Shown: positions 51,530 to 64,000, counted from the stretch's first letter. The stretch is DNA of 64,000 nucleotides from Apricaphanius iberus (GCA_028564705.1 JAPXFQ010001391.1:372001-436000); one strand, 5' to 3'. Notes: a model not told the origin generated them from the letters alone. Made by a program: numbers and translations.

Positions 51530-54500
51530 TCACTACAGGTTTTTTCACAAATCATTCCCAAGCCTTTTTTTCAACAGACATCATTCATGCCAGCTTTTTC
51601 TGATTGAACATATTCCTATATTCATTGACTATGTTTACGACCTTTGTGCAGTTAAATTGCACAATGTATCATTTTAATGTTCCTAAAAAAAACTGCCTTC
51701 AAATAAACATAGAAATGATATGGATTCAGTGTGCCAGCAAATCATTGAAAAAAATATGTCACAGAGGAGCTCCATTCAATAGTAACAAAATGAACAAATG
51801 ATGTCCACATGCTTTTTACAATGAATAAAAAGAACCACAACAAATAAAGTAGAATTAGGAAAACTGGCAGCAAAAGGAAATACAAGCAATTCAAGGTCTG
51901 GCAGAAAAAGGGAAACGGAAAGAAAATAAAAAGATAAGGATAAAAATTACTGCGGAGAAAGCTTCTTTTCGACACCAGGCCTTTTAACAAAGACGTTCTT
52001 TGAGTGGGTGAGAGTCAGACTAGTTAGATAGCTCGCCTCAGGGCCAGATGAGACGAAGTACTTCATTTGAGCTTTTATTTCCTTTGGCTCAGCAGCACTA
52101 GTGACAGCTCCAAGAAACATTTGAGCTATGAACTGGGACTAAAGGGACTCCGTGTTTGACTTAACTATTCAGTAAGTCAAGTGGAAAATCGTCATCAACA
52201 GCATTATGGTGACATTAAACTTATGTAAAACACCAACAAATCTACAGAAGAAAAAAAACTCAAAATGTAATACTTCATAAAAGTATCTTGCTTTTTACAA
52301 AACGCAATAGAAGGAGTTTTGACTAGTTTAATCAGTATAATGCTAAATCACAAAAATGACAGCAGTTGCAAGATGAAAAGAATTTCCAGCATTTATTTCC
52401 TCCTCCATCAGTACTTCCGCAGCCTTGTTTCCCTTAGAGTCTAACTTTTCACACAGAGTCTACGCGTGCAACATTGTGCCATCTCAGCAGCTAGGGGAAG
52501 GCCACCCTAAGGTAATAAATAGCATAGTAAACTAGAATAGATAGAAGGTGTATCTGCAGCATTCAAACACAGTTTGTGTGTGGGTAGCACAATTCTCATC
52601 TAATCTCCACAGTTTTGAGCCAATCCAGCCTTTCTTGGAACATTGGACACCATGTGAACCGCCAACAAGGTTTATCTAGAAGGGAGTGAAGGACTAAGCC
52701 TCAACGATGGCACTTGCAAAAAAGGGAAGCCTGTCCACAAGAAGAAGGAACTATACTCACATCTGTCGTACTACTCTTTTTTCAGGTAAAAGTACTAAAC
52801 TTTTTCCAGAATCAACTTTCCAGGGTTCTAAGTCCTTTAGAGGCATCTCAAGATGTAAAATGCAAAAGCTCACTTTAAACTTTTGGCAGCTATTTCTGCA
52901 GTGGGCCGGCACAAGACAGGATGGAAATAAAAAATTAAGGAAGGAAGAAACAATGAAAAACAATGGAAGAAAAGGAAAGGGGAAGGAATGGAGGACACAA
53001 GGGAGCAAGGTAAGAAGGACAGGAGGAAAAGACAGAGCAAGTCAAGGATGAAGCAAGAAAGAATAAATGGAAGGAATGTAGGAAAAAAAGTGGAAAATTA
53101 GGAGGGTAGGAGACAATAATTAAAGAATGTCAGAGAAAGTCTGGAAACGTGTATTTTTTTCATACAAATTCAAACCTTAAAAACAAATTTCTTACTTTTA
53201 TAGACTGAATCACAAATACTATAACTCAATCGGGTGAAAAACAAAACAAGTCACATGAGCATTAAAAGATTTATCATATTCTCTGTCAGTTTAACGACTT
53301 TATCATTACCAATACTACAGGTATTCAACAGGTTCACAACATGTCATCCCATGTTAAAGGGTTTTAGTTTAAACAGCTCATGTACAATTACCGAAATAAA
53401 CCAGTAACCAGGTGGGTTTTTACAGCTGAAACTGAACCTGTTCTCAGGTTTCTATTGGAATGAAATTGTTTCAGGCTGGAATGTCTGGTTTGACGTCGCT
53501 TATGCTTTTCCACCAAAGAGCATTTTTTGAGATACCTCTGTCATCACCTACACGCATTAACTTTTATATGTACGATTCTAACTTTTATTGGGAAACACAA
53601 AAGTTATAAAAAACAAACCATTTACTACTGAGGCATGGCAGCTGTAACAACTTTTACTGCCATCACTCAGGGCTGGGCCTACGTTCTCTCACCATTTTGT
53701 ACTTTTTTTCATTTTCTGATATTTAGTACAAACATTTTTCAATGTTTGTGAGGCTTTGGGGTCAGACTGAGGGAGGAAAGAATTGATCTGGAGCTGGCTT
53801 CTGCAAATAGCAGGAAGGGTTAACATATTACAGCAAAGTTACTCATTGATATTGTTCTAAGACTTCAAGTGTTGTAAGTGTTTAGTGTTTGTAGAAACCA
53901 CAGTTTAGGTGAGAATCAACATTCCCTAGGAAATACACAGAGACTAATGATCACTGTTAGCTAATAAGATAACTGTGTAAACGGCTAAACAAAGGAGCTA
54001 AAGAAAGTTTTATAAGTCAGCTCTTAAAACCCTTGACGCAGCACGTCACCCAATCAGAGCGTTTCATTGTACTGACGTCGCTGATCCGCTAATGTTTAAA
54101 ATATCCGCCAAAGAAAGGCCCGCCCACGTGCTTTGCAAGCTTCATCTTAAAAATGTATAGCCGTCAAACTAGTCACTTTGTGAGCGTTGTTGACGCTGAA
54201 AAAGTGTGCGGTGTGAACCCACCATAACACTCACTTGGATGGGTGAGGTAAAATGAAATAGTTTTACCAGTTATTTTGTAATCATAATTTGCAATACCAC
54301 AATTGGATATCATCCCTTGATATAAATCATATGTAGATTTTTAGTGCCTTAGGGGCTTTCTCACACAGAAAATGGTGGGGAGATTATTACGATGGAAAAG
54401 AATAAAAAGTTATGAATAATCGAGTTCATTGTAACCAACATTGACATTGGAATGGTTTGGAACAGCATTGAATTACATGTTTTTTGGATATTAAGAAGCC

Positions 54501-57429
54501 CTAACGTCAATTATGAATCGGCCAAAAATGACTTTTACCAGCTTGAAGCTTCATAAAACACAGATCGTAAACAGGTCCCAAAACGTTGATCAATGTAATT
54601 TTTCATTTATTCTTATTATTTCGTTTTTAAGAGGATGTTTCAAAAGAGTTAATTTTTTTTCCTTTATTTAGTTCCTACGTCAGCCCACTGTGACTCCCTA
54701 TAACTCCATTTAGTACAGAGAGGTCCTTTTGTTTCGGCCGTTTGATCAAGACTGTAGTCGAAGCGCAAATCTTGGGCCGGTCAAGCTGAAAAGGTCTTGG
54801 AAAATTGAAAAGGCGTGATTTAGCAACGGAAGTTTGTGCTCATAGTTGGACTGAACAGCGCTTCCGGCCTTGGTAGAAAGGGAGGATGCAAGCCAGCGAG
54901 GTAAGAATATGAGCACACAAACGGGGAATGAAGAAACAAGCTAGGACAAACAGGAACGGCAACGCAAAAACACACTTCAAGTCTTGCCTCATGTGTGCAC
55001 AGTGGGTGCAGAGAGTTGGGGTAGGCAGCAAGGGAAAAGGGAGCAAGCAGGCAAAGGATGGAAGCCAGCGCAGAGCAATACCAATTAAAAACGACAGTCA
55101 GCAGAGAACCAGACCAGGCAGAGAGTGAGCCAGGAAGGGAACTATACTGTAAGAAGAACAAGGCAGCAAACGTGGTGGAGAAAGTGGGAAACTTTAAACA
55201 AAACGTAACAAAAAAGAACAAGAGGGCTGACGGGCCGCAATAGCCCTGCATCTTGATGTTGTAGTCTATAAAAGGCTAATACGCAGAGGGGTGAAGGGAA
55301 GAATAAATTAAGGCTGATAGAAAATTAGAAAGGCCTAAATGCTGCATTTTATACAGAAAGAGACAGAGGAAGAAACAAACCGTAAAAAGGAGGGGGGCAA
55401 TAAAAACGTTTCAGTCTCCCATCTTGTGAGCAGCTGTGAGACCAACTGACTTTATACAAAGCTGCAGCTCTTCCAGCAAGTAATAATATAATAATTAATA
55501 AGACGGCCAGAACAAAACCACAGAATGTAGTAAAGTTTATTCAGTCCGAATGCATTGGGAGGTAAGCTTGTGAATTCTAAAGCCGATAAGCAGCAATAAC
55601 AATGCTGCTGTATTTTCCTTCAAACTAACCAACATACCTATTGGAGGTTTGGAATGAGAAGCCGTCTGTGGATACCAGCTTTACTTAAAAGCAGGTGGCA
55701 TTATAAAAAATAATAATAATACAGTGCTAGTAGACAACCTCTATGAGATGAAGCACAAATATTCTCATTTAACAAACTGACTCCTTTCCACCAGGTGTGT
55801 GGTAAAGAATGACTGAGATGATCGCAAATGGGAAGAGAAAATAAAACCTCGCCAGAATGTTATAAAGAAGAAGTCCTCCAGAAAAAAAAAGAAAAAAAAG
55901 TCTCCCAGAGTCTTAACTGTTCCTGTGTCAAAGCCGATCTGGAACTTTTGAACACAGTGGCAGCTCGTTAAATCGGAAAACAGCACAACGGGAAAGACCA
56001 AGGAAGCCTGCTCCCTGTCATCACAGCAGCTAAAGCTAAGAACTCTACAAGAAGCTGTCAAGAAAACTTTGAGTATTAGTCCTTGCCTCCCGTTTATTTA
56101 TATGGACTTATTTAGATATTTTCAGAGCCAAATGTAATTATATTTGCTTGTGCAAGTTCTGCTGCCTGTTAATAAAGCCTTAATACCATGGCAACAAGGA
56201 GGATTTATTGCTGACTGGCTCACAGATAATGGTTCAGATAGATATCGAGGACAGGTGTTGAATATTTTTCACATATGTAAATCATCAAATATTTCCAGAA
56301 CTATATCATCCACAAAGCATGATACCACTATCACTACGTTTTAAAAACCCTGTCTGGGTAATTAATTTTCATCTAATGAAAAACGATAGTTCTGTTTATA
56401 TAACTTAGTAAGTATACTCTTTCATTCATGCTCAGTTGTCATACGTTTCTCCAGGGATCCACTGCACAACTGGCACTGCTCAGTGAGTTGTTTATTGAAA
56501 AATACATTAACATCTTCTACTGATACAAGTAGTCCAAAAACTCTGAGTAAAATTTTGAACTTCAAATTGTTGCTGATCATTTATAAAAGCCATTTTAAAA
56601 AAATCTAGTCAGAAATCCTACACAAGCCAACACTTGAACTTGGTAGTAAGGTCATTAACAAGACAGGTAATGGCCCAGCTGATCAGAGTTTACCACCCAG
56701 AGATATGACCCCAGTTTAAGGTCAGCCAGAGCATGCCGGTGCTATTTACAAAACTTTAACTTAAAGCTTGGGAAGTCCTGCTAAGTCCTTAGAGGTAATG
56801 CTGTCTGTGACACGAGGCTGAAAAAGGGGACACAATGCAGGCTCAAGGTCTTGCATGGGTATAGGGTCTGTCCGTTTTCATGTGATACCCTTTTCCTTTG
56901 CTCTACATCCCTGTTATTAGCTGAGCAGAGGGAAGGACGGGGGCCCCCCACAAACAGAACATTCCCCTGGAACCCCGCCAAGAGTCACACAGGCAGCGGC
57001 ACTGTGGTTTTGGCTTCATTTCCCCCACCCATCCCCCTGCTTCCACCCTGGCTTGGACTGACTGACCCCTGGATGGGCCCCCTTCGCCCATGGCCCCTCC
57101 ACTGGCACACAACTCAAAAGAGAGGAGGACATTGCACAGACCAAGCTCCCCTCTTTGTACATAAAGTAGATCTGAGACTCTGGTGGTATGCTTTACTATA
57201 TAAAATCACAGTACAATTTACGACTTTAGCATATTTGGAAAACTAAAAACCCCAATTTATGTCCAAAAGTACTTGAAGATAAAGTTCTCAGTATGATTCC
57301 AAGGTCTTAACTTCTATGTCATATCACATCTTGCGCTGTTCTTCCATTTTCTTATTTTGAGCAATGTGTTCCACTGTAGAAAAATATAACCTGTGCCCCA
57401 AAGTGTTTATGTCTCCCTCAATGTTTGCA

Positions 57430-58170
57430 CACCCTAACATAATCTACCGATCAACATGAGCAGATCAAACACACTCGCCCGGTTAACCCGCATCTCTGCC
57501 CTTAACCTCACTTCAACACGTCACAAAGAGAACAAGGAAAGAGGATAATGGCTTTTGGCAGTCTCCAGTGGAATCCAGCTGAATCTACTGTCAACGCTCC
57601 CCTGCTGGAGCAGCACCCTGCGGCGGTGCTAAGCATGTTCTCCATCAGGACTGTGCAAGTTGTCTTGAAAAGCCTGATAATCACAGGTTCAGTGATAGCC
57701 ACAGTAGGGCTCTGGCTAAGGTCACTCATGGGGGAGAGAAAGGGGGACACACAACAAAAGCCATACAGACAGCAAGGAGTTAAAACGTTTTGTTTGTTTT
57801 ACCTGATAGTAAGGATAAGACTAATTAGTACACAGAAATTCAAAATAATATTTGAAATGAAACTGCATGCCAGGGGGACCAAATGAACAAAACACAAACA
57901 AGGCTAATAAACCCATGGGTCTTTATATTTTGTATATAAAGGGTCGAACAAGAGGAAGCAAGCCTTCGGTTTCCCTTTTATATAAACAATCTCGCCCTTC
58001 AGAGATAAAGGCGAGCTGCAGATGGTTGCAGCCAGGGTTCGTCCTTGTGGCTGTGTTACAATACAATCTAATCAAAATAACGTCTGAATGCCAAAAGCCT
58101 GCAGCCTGATTCGATTCAGAGCCAATGAGGATAATAGCTTTCAAGTGTACAGCCAAAAAGCACAAAGTAG
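57430..58170. promoter_or_regulatory. Candidate intronic regulatory region
   Basis: GC-richer and repeat-free, with stretches such as GGCTTTTGGCAGTCTCCAGT, AAGCCTGATAATCACAGGTT and CCTGATTCGATTCAGAGCCA. The frames in it are short and lack domain features. It could be a conserved element or part of an alternative noncoding exon. Inference only. Confidence 0.25.
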
Positions 58171-59149
58171 TAAACTAATTCATTAAGTCGTGCTTGTAAT
58201 TTCTCAACGTGAATGACTTTGCACTTGGGGGAGAAAAAAACAGATAAATAAATGTATGTAAGATGCGCCAACTCGACTTTTTCCTGGCTAACACCAATTT
58301 AAAGGCTCAAAGGATTAAAGGCTCAAATCATATGTAAACAACCTTTATCTGTTTTTTTATTCAAGTCTAGTCTGAAAAAGGTAAAATAATGTTTGTTTTG
58401 AGGCATTTAGCATATATAAAACAATTCTTCAATCACTGAGCAGAGTTGATCAAGAGGAATAGAGTCTAATCCTGACAACAACCGATTACAGATTGTTTGG
58501 TACATCTTTGCTCTGTATTCCTGCATTACCCTACTTGATTTGCAACTTCTACATTGACCCCAGTTTTGTCGTTTCAGAGCACTCTAGATACCTATATGCT
58601 ACAGTTATAGGGCTCTTGTGTCTAGTACAGTTAATTAGCCACCCTGTAGTTAAGGCCACATGAAAACTCATTTCTCCTCTTACCAGTTAATTGTTTCCTC
58701 TTTCCTTTACAAGACCCCAACTAAATCTTTACCATTTCTCATCAGCTCCAACATATACACATTTTTTCTTTCTTTTTGTTGCTAAATTATGTTTTGGGAA
58801 AGACAGACAGGGTTGTCCTTGTTGCTCAGTTTCTGAGGAATGGATGAGATCTCAAACACAACCATAGGGAAATAAACTTTAAGCTCCCTATGAATGGTTG
58901 CAAAGTCCCACAGCAACAAAGGCAGTGGTTGGTCGTATGTAAGCAGCAAGTGATTCACATAAACATTTCATTTTTTCATGGCAGACCACACATACAATTA
59001 GAAGCAAGCTTTTAGCAACAAATGTGCATGCTTTGCAAGTATGCATGCGTGGCGCTGTTACATGTGCATGTCTTTTGTTTTTTTTCCTTTCCATCACCTC
59101 TCTGGTGTGTGCAGATATAGATAAAACAGGATGACAAAAATGTCAGTGG

Positions 59150-59180
59150 TAAAAAAAAAAAAAAATAGGGGGGGGGGGGG
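59150..59180. repeat. Poly-A followed by poly-G tract
   Basis: About 15 A bases, a short TA, then 13 G bases. Confidence 0.85.
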
Positions 59181-59521
59181 TTAACAGGAAATTATGTACT
59201 TCAATTAAGACATGAGGCGGAGATATTAAAAGCTATACTCCAGTGCCTAAGGGATCGGATGCAGGGAAAAGGGGTGCCGCAATAAGAGGCGACAGTTCAA
59301 TCAGAATCCTGGGCTTTCATACCGAGACGGAGGGGGGGAAGGAGGGAACGGAGACAGGACAGCTATGTTTAATAATTTACTCGTGTAGTGGAATGTGCAA
59401 TAGTCCGCAAGATACATGATGTGATACATTTAGAGAATAAATCACAGACTGAATGACAGTGAAAAAAGGGAGCTTAAATCAGAAATGCTCCAATCAAGTT
59501 CTTCCAATATGGATTTTCTAC

Positions 59522-59539
59522 TTCTTCTTGTTCTAAAGC
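59522..59539 (-). other. Possible 18-nt alternative microexon near the 5' end
   Basis: A strong acceptor (CTTCCATTTCCCATCTTACAG) precedes GCTTTAGAACAAGAAGAA, followed by a weak donor-like GTAGAA. It would encode ALEQEE, like the EQEREEQ or LVQEEEQ lead-in of TNRC6B and TNRC6A. It does not join in frame to coding exon 1 through either acceptor, so it would be a 5'-UTR exon or spurious. Confidence 0.25.
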
Positions 59540-59856
59540 CTGTAAGATGGGAAATGGAAGAAATTGTGCTACAGGTTCCCACACTGAAGTTAAATCCAAA
59601 AAGTACGAAGCAATTAGAAGACTATCTGCACTGATGCATCAAAACAAAACTCTTTAGCCGTTATCTGATATTTCTCATACGCAAAAACATGAAACAAACT
59701 ACACGTTGTTTGATGGTTTCTGTACACTGAATATTGTGGGATATCTTAGTTTTAATGCAACAATAAATAGGGATTTTTTTTCTTTCCTGATCACTGATCA
59801 AAGCTGATCAAGAGAAAACTTTCCAATTCTGATCAGTGGCTGAATGAGCAGTACAT

Positions 59857-59985
59857 AGGGCTGGGTATCGATTGAAATTTCAAGAATCGTTTTGATTCCA
59901 ATTCTTAAGAGTAAGAATCGATCATCACGATCCGATCCAATCCGACTCGATAAGATCCAGTTTGATATTGATATGGCTCAGGGCT
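59857..59985. repeat. Dispersed repeat (GGGCTGGGTATCGATTGAAA type)
   Basis: GGGCTGGGTATCGATTGAAA, then AGAATCGTTTTGATTCCAAT and GATCCGATCCAATCCGACTC. A common interspersed fish repeat rich in GATTC-type units; class not known to me. Confidence 0.55.
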
Positions 59986-61228
59986 ATTAAACGCGAATTT
60001 TGCCTGTAATTCAATGACCCAACACTGGGTGAGTAACAGTTCACCTGGGGAAACTGTATTAACCCTTTCATACACAAAACTTAAAATGGCCATGTTGACT
60101 TGTCCTTCCTATTTTAGCTGTAAAAAGAGCAAACTGTTCTAAAATAATAAAATTGATATTTGAACTTGTGAATTCATTAGATTTGGATAAGAATCGTTTC
60201 TTCATATTTTTTCAACACAGCACTAGCAGGCGGTACATTACGTTTAAAATGTATGAAAATAAATAGCTTTGTTACACCTGGAACAACTAGATGCCCAAGA
60301 AAAGGCATCCAACTACTCAACAAAACTGTTAAAATACTAGTATTTAACAATTAACTTAGAAGGTAAGAGTGCAATTGGTTGGTTCTTTATTATCATATTT
60401 AAAATATAACAATGAGTTTTACCAGGGAATTATCTCAAGTCATTCCAAAAAAGTATCAATTAATAAACAAGAGAAATTTGTGAGAAAACAGAGAAATTTA
60501 AATGTTTTTCCAAATCAAATAAATCAAAACTAAGAACTCCTACTATTTTCTTTCTCATAACAAAGAAAATCATTGGACAGCATGAAATTTGACACACTTT
60601 TTCAATGTTTATTTAATTGAGATAAGTGTCAATATGTATTTATGTATGAATGAGGATATCCATTTCTGTACGACTCAGAACTCACTGAAAATCTATAAGC
60701 CAAAAATCTGTAACATGCATTTTCCATTTGATGTTTCACAGTCCTGAATCAATGGATCAAACTTGAGAACAAAAATCAGCATTACCAAAGAAAACCCTAA
60801 TCTGTGCATCTATAATCATAGTAAACATTTACATATGCACCTGTACTCTAGAACACTACAGGCTATTCGTACATATATAAATGTGTCCTATAATTTCAAG
60901 ACAATAACACCATTATTGTTCATGTACATATACATTCCAGACACTACCATCACTGGGTTAACCCACAGTAACTATGGGAGAAGCGATCCTAATGATCAGT
61001 GTTTCCTATATGCTTTCTTAAGAGCAAAGTGAGTCAGTACTGGCAATTGTAGAAGTTCCAATACTACAGCTCCTCCTCAAGAGTGCATCATAGAAAAAAG
61101 TATTATTAATCGGGTATTGCAATCAATTATGTCTAATTCCTACGTTTTGATTTTATTTATAAAACATTTAGCAGCAACAATAATCATAAATTCACCATGG
61201 GATAAGATATGGTGGATCTGAAACTCAC

Positions 61229-62090
61229 CTTGAGTTTATAACAGCTTTGGCCGCTTTCAGTGAAGAATCGATGCATGGCAGGAAAATATGCAAAAAAGCA
61301 CTTTCCGATGTCTGATTTTTTTTATAGTTTTCTTTTTTTCGAAAAGTTACCCGTAAAGCGTCGGTGCAGAGATTTAGTCGCAATTAAAGTCGAACTTGAT
61401 AGATAAGCCGACTGCTGCTGAAGCAGCTTGTGGTGTCAGGATACCGAGGTAAACAACGGCTACGCAGCCAGATATACACACAGCGAGTTCGGTGATTTTT
61501 GTTTTGAGTTTAAAAACACAAAACAGCTCAACATAAAACACGTGTTGAGATTAAACTGAGTAAAAAAAAATGTTTTTTAAAACGTCACGATATAACGAGG
61601 GCTGGGGAAAAGGGTGAAACACCACTGATAATAGAAACAAAACAAAAATATAACTGAACACGAATAAAACCACTATTTAAAAAGCAGATTAAATGTATAG
61701 TAGAAATTAACTTGGTTGGCTTTGAAATATCAGTCGTCGACTGTTGAGAGGTTTTGCAAAAACGGGAAAAATTCAGGCAGTTTTCGTAAGGGGGGGAAAC
61801 TGCCGAAGAGAAGAGAGCTCTCTCAGAACAAGCCGACGTCTGCAAACAAGCCAAGTTGTTTTAAAGTGCAAAATAAATGTTTCAGTTTAAGGAGTAGGCT
61901 GGACGCCAAGCGACGCGCTGGCTGCCGCAAATGCAAAGCGAGCAGCGGCTCCGGGGAAAATACATTTTGCGTTCAATCCAAACGACGGAGCGGACACTCG
62001 CGGTGGGCTTTCAGTGAGCTCTCGGTGACAGCGGTCTTTCAGCCATTTTGTTCAAACTAACAACACCGCAGTCTGCCTCTCCTCCTTCCA
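61229..62090 (-). other. tnrc6c: Noncoding first exon of the tnrc6c-like gene (5' UTR), upstream end approximate
   Basis: The minus strand ends this region with TATAAACTCAAG|GTGAGTTTC, a near-perfect donor, last exon base 61229. Upstream it runs into a GC-rich zone. It contains ATGs: AACAAAATGGCTGAAAGACC near 62040, which opens a short frame, and one at about 61276 that opens MHRFFTESGQSCYKLK up to the donor. Neither joins in frame to coding exon 1, so both would act as upstream ORFs. A shorter first exon or an internal splice cannot be excluded. Confidence 0.5.
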
Positions 62091-62240
62091 GTGAGAGACA
62101 CGGACAGGGAAGTGGTTCCCGATACGTCACTCTGGGCCAACCAGAGCATCGGACGCTGACTCCGCCCGTCCGGCCCACCTACTCGTGCTTTTCGGAGCCC
62201 CGGAGCGCTCACACGGTGTGGACCTCACGGTATGGGTAGC
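62060..62240 (-). promoter_or_regulatory. tnrc6c: GC-rich promoter of the tnrc6c-like gene
   Basis: The only CpG-rich stretch near the 5' end (about 61880-62240). On the minus strand it has a GC box (GGGCGGAG, 62160-62167), a CRE-like GTGACGTA (62123-62130) and a GGTTGGCC sequence near 62135-62142. There is no TATA box, as expected for a housekeeping CpG promoter. The transcription start is placed near 62050-62100 by inference. Confidence 0.5.
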
Positions 62241-62949
62241 AACCGGAGATAGGCATGGAGCCAAGCAGCTCACATTTCAGTGGCACAAACAGAAAGCTGT
62301 AAAGACGTCGAAATTCTATTTTCAGTAAAGTATGAAGCGAAATATATGTATTTAGTCCCGAAATGCCCACGGAATAGATGATCTGGTTAGAAAAAAGAAA
62401 ATAAATATATGACGCTATGTAATAAAAAAACTAATAAATATAATAGGTTACACTGCAAACATATTATATTTAATTAGGCTATACCTTGAATCATCCCTTT
62501 TTTAAATAATATATTATTATTTCAGCATTTAGTGATTCCATATTTCGTGTACCCCAGTGCATCTTGAAGCAATTCAAACTGTCATTAGATTTTGAAAAAC
62601 AGAACTTAACAGCTAATTGGTTAATCTGCACAACTGCTAAACTACAGACTGGAGTTTAATATGTAGCATATGTTTATAATGACTTTAATGGGTAAGGTTA
62701 TGAAGTAGTCTACAATTAATTTCGAATAATATCATGCAAAACAAAACTATAAACAGATAAATTATTGTTGATATAGTTAACTGTAATTTCTTTTGAAATA
62801 TAATGCCTGCAAGTTTTACACAGTTATTTTTACGCTTCATTTAAACGTGTATTTGATAAATGATCAAAACAAAATAAATATAAAGCATTTTAAAACATAG
62901 TAGACACAGTTCTAAACTTACTAACATATGTGTTTCCAAATTTTTTCTA

Positions 62950-63085
62950 TCCATCAATCCATCCATCTACACCATCTATCCTTTGTGTTGCAGGGAGTGG
63001 GGCTGCTGCCCAACTCCATCCGTTTTTGGGTGAGAGGGGAGGTACATGGACAGGTCGCCAATCCAATATAGTCCAAACGACCTGA
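62950..63085 (-). repeat. SINE-like fragment, reverse orientation
   Basis: ATCCATCAATCCATCCATCT and later GTGAGAGGGGAGGTACATGG and ACAGGTCGCCAATCCAATAT are the reverse complement of the 3' half of the element at 51225-51529. Confidence 0.6.
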
Positions 63086-63309
63086 CTTATTTATGTATTG
63101 AATTACATAATTTTTATATGTTTGTGTTATTTCTGTCATGTATGCGGGCTCTTTGGACAAATTTAGCTTTAGTCTATGTTTTTATTTCACCATGTATGGT
63201 CCTCTAGGCAAGCCCTTCCTTAGACAGTCCCACACACAGCCAATGACATGTGCATTTGTCCATTGTCTGTACCCAGTTGTCCGTATCGGGACGCTGAGGA
63301 GCTGGTGCT

Positions 63310-63545
63310 GATCTCCAGCGGTCATTGGCTAAAAGATGGAGTTCGCTCTGGGCAGACTATAACTCCATTTTACGCTAAACGAGAGAAACACAGGACAAAC
63401 AACCACACACACACCCAAATGTAAGGGCAATTTTAAAGAGACCAATTAATCTAACAGTTATTTTTTTAGATTGTGGGGGGAAGCTGGAGTACCCAGAGAG
63501 AACCCACACATGCACAGGGGAGAACATGCAAATACCCATACTGAA
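63310..63545 (-). repeat. SINE-like fragment, reverse orientation, second copy
   Basis: GATCTCCAGCGGTCATTGGC, GGGCAGACTATAACTCCATT, GGGCAATTTTAAAGAGACCA and AGCTGGAGTACCCAGAGAGA, then CACAGGGGAGAACATGCAAA. Same family as 51225-51529. Because its first part overlaps in content with 62950-63085, this is a separate copy and not the other half of an interrupted one. Confidence 0.6.
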
Positions 63546-64000
63546 TATACCGTATTGGCTTGTGTGGAGGTTGCTTGGGCTTTAATACAAAACCTGACCT
63601 TTTACTGAAAAAAATCTCTCCATCACACGATCCCAGAAACAGGGAGAGATATCAACCATTCACAGCATGATACATGCGTAAACCCTTGTGCACCCCAGAA
63701 CTGCATCTGCAGCCGCCTCAGACATATAAAATGTGGCCCCCTGTCCATTCTCTGCACTCCATTCTCATGGAAATGACCCCTCGGTGCACAGACAGACACT
63801 CAACAGATAGACACTCAATTTGCTGGGAACAGGTCAAGCTTGTGTTCCACAAAGAGTAAGACTGACCAGGGAGAATGCTCACTTACATCTGTGGTACAGA
63901 CTACAAATGAGAGAGCTGAAGGGGCTCAGCCAAAAGTTTTTTTCCCCCTCGTTTTCGAGGCATTATGCCCAGAGCTATTATAGCAGCAAGCTCCCTCTAA

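Larger units (their letters stand above)
49655..61228. other. Intron 1 (11.6 kb), between noncoding exon and first coding exon
   Basis: Holds an exon-like ORF at 51075-51190, a SINE-like element at 51225-51529, a candidate regulatory patch at 57430-58170, an A/G homopolymer tract at 59150-59180, a possible microexon at 59522-59539 and a repeat at 59857-59985. The rest is AT-rich sequence with no recognisable gene. Confidence 0.65.
62250..64000. other. Upstream intergenic region
   Basis: AT-rich to about 62940, then SINE-like fragments at 62950-63085 and 63310-63545. The last 450 bp include a short tandem (GACACTCAACAGATAGACAC) near 63795 but no gene I recognise. Confidence 0.6.

Noticed and set aside
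54820..55251. 143-codon minus-strand ORF in intron 1
   Set aside because: Its composition (Phe/Leu/Ser-rich, low complexity) reflects a purine-rich plus strand. It shows no domain and no splice sites that would join it to the gene.
61716..62060. 114-codon plus-strand ORF over the promoter
   Set aside because: It lies in the GC-rich 5' region where long frames arise by chance, and its Lys/Arg/Ser-rich residues show no family. A bidirectional promoter is possible, but this peptide is not evidence for one.
1..64000. CRISPR arrays, operons, or an undescribed bacterial-type system
   Set aside because: There are no regularly spaced direct repeats, no prokaryotic gene spacing and no ribosome-binding pattern; the window is vertebrate throughout.

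Overview
This window is vertebrate nuclear DNA, most likely from a teleost fish. It holds one large multi-exon gene on the minus strand, with consensus GT-AG splice sites, long AT-rich introns and a load of fish-type Tc1/mariner, pogo-like, LINE and SINE-like repeats. There is no sign of bacterial or viral gene organisation.

The gene is a TNRC6/GW182-family gene and best matches TNRC6C. I traced 22 coding exons from the start codon at 49616 down to the stop codon at 9288-9290. The exon lengths sum to 5724 nt, exactly 1907 codons plus a stop, and every junction keeps phase. The protein runs, in order: a lysine-rich N-terminus, a conserved basic segment with REVPPRFR, an 803-residue GW-repeat (Argonaute-binding) block in one giant exon, a UBA domain, a Gln-rich region, a PABP-binding PAM2 motif, an M2 region, an RRM and a C-terminal Trp-rich tail. 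This is the scaffold that ties miRNA-loaded Argonaute to PABP and the CCR4-NOT/PAN2-PAN3 deadenylases. Conserved C-terminal residues (RVIGSPTP...[11 protein letters not shown]) favour TNRC6C over TNRC6A or TNRC6B. I cannot choose between the teleost paralogues c1 and c2.

Layout from left to right: 1-348, a LINE protein fragment running off the edge; 594-2211, a complete Tc1-like transposon with an intact 347-residue transposase whose catalytic spacing is DD38E, not DD34E; about 2445-9287, a roughly 6.8 kb 3' UTR ending at an AATAAA signal with a GU-rich element beyond it; 9288-28 kb, coding exons 22 to 4; 37.2-37.6 kb, exon 3; 49.26-49.65 kb, exons 2 and 1; 61.23-62.1 kb, a noncoding first exon next to a GC-rich promoter. 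Beyond 62.25 kb I see only intergenic sequence with SINE-like fragments.

The three large introns (9.2, 11.6 and 11.6 kb) carry decayed transposons and a few stretches rich in homeodomain-, FOX- and RFX-like sites that resemble conserved enhancers. The points most worth following up are the intact DD38E transposon, the candidate enhancer cluster at 43.5-46.0 kb, an unidentified exon-like ORF at 51.1 kb, the possible alternative 5' exons, and a 117-nt in-frame candidate cassette exon.
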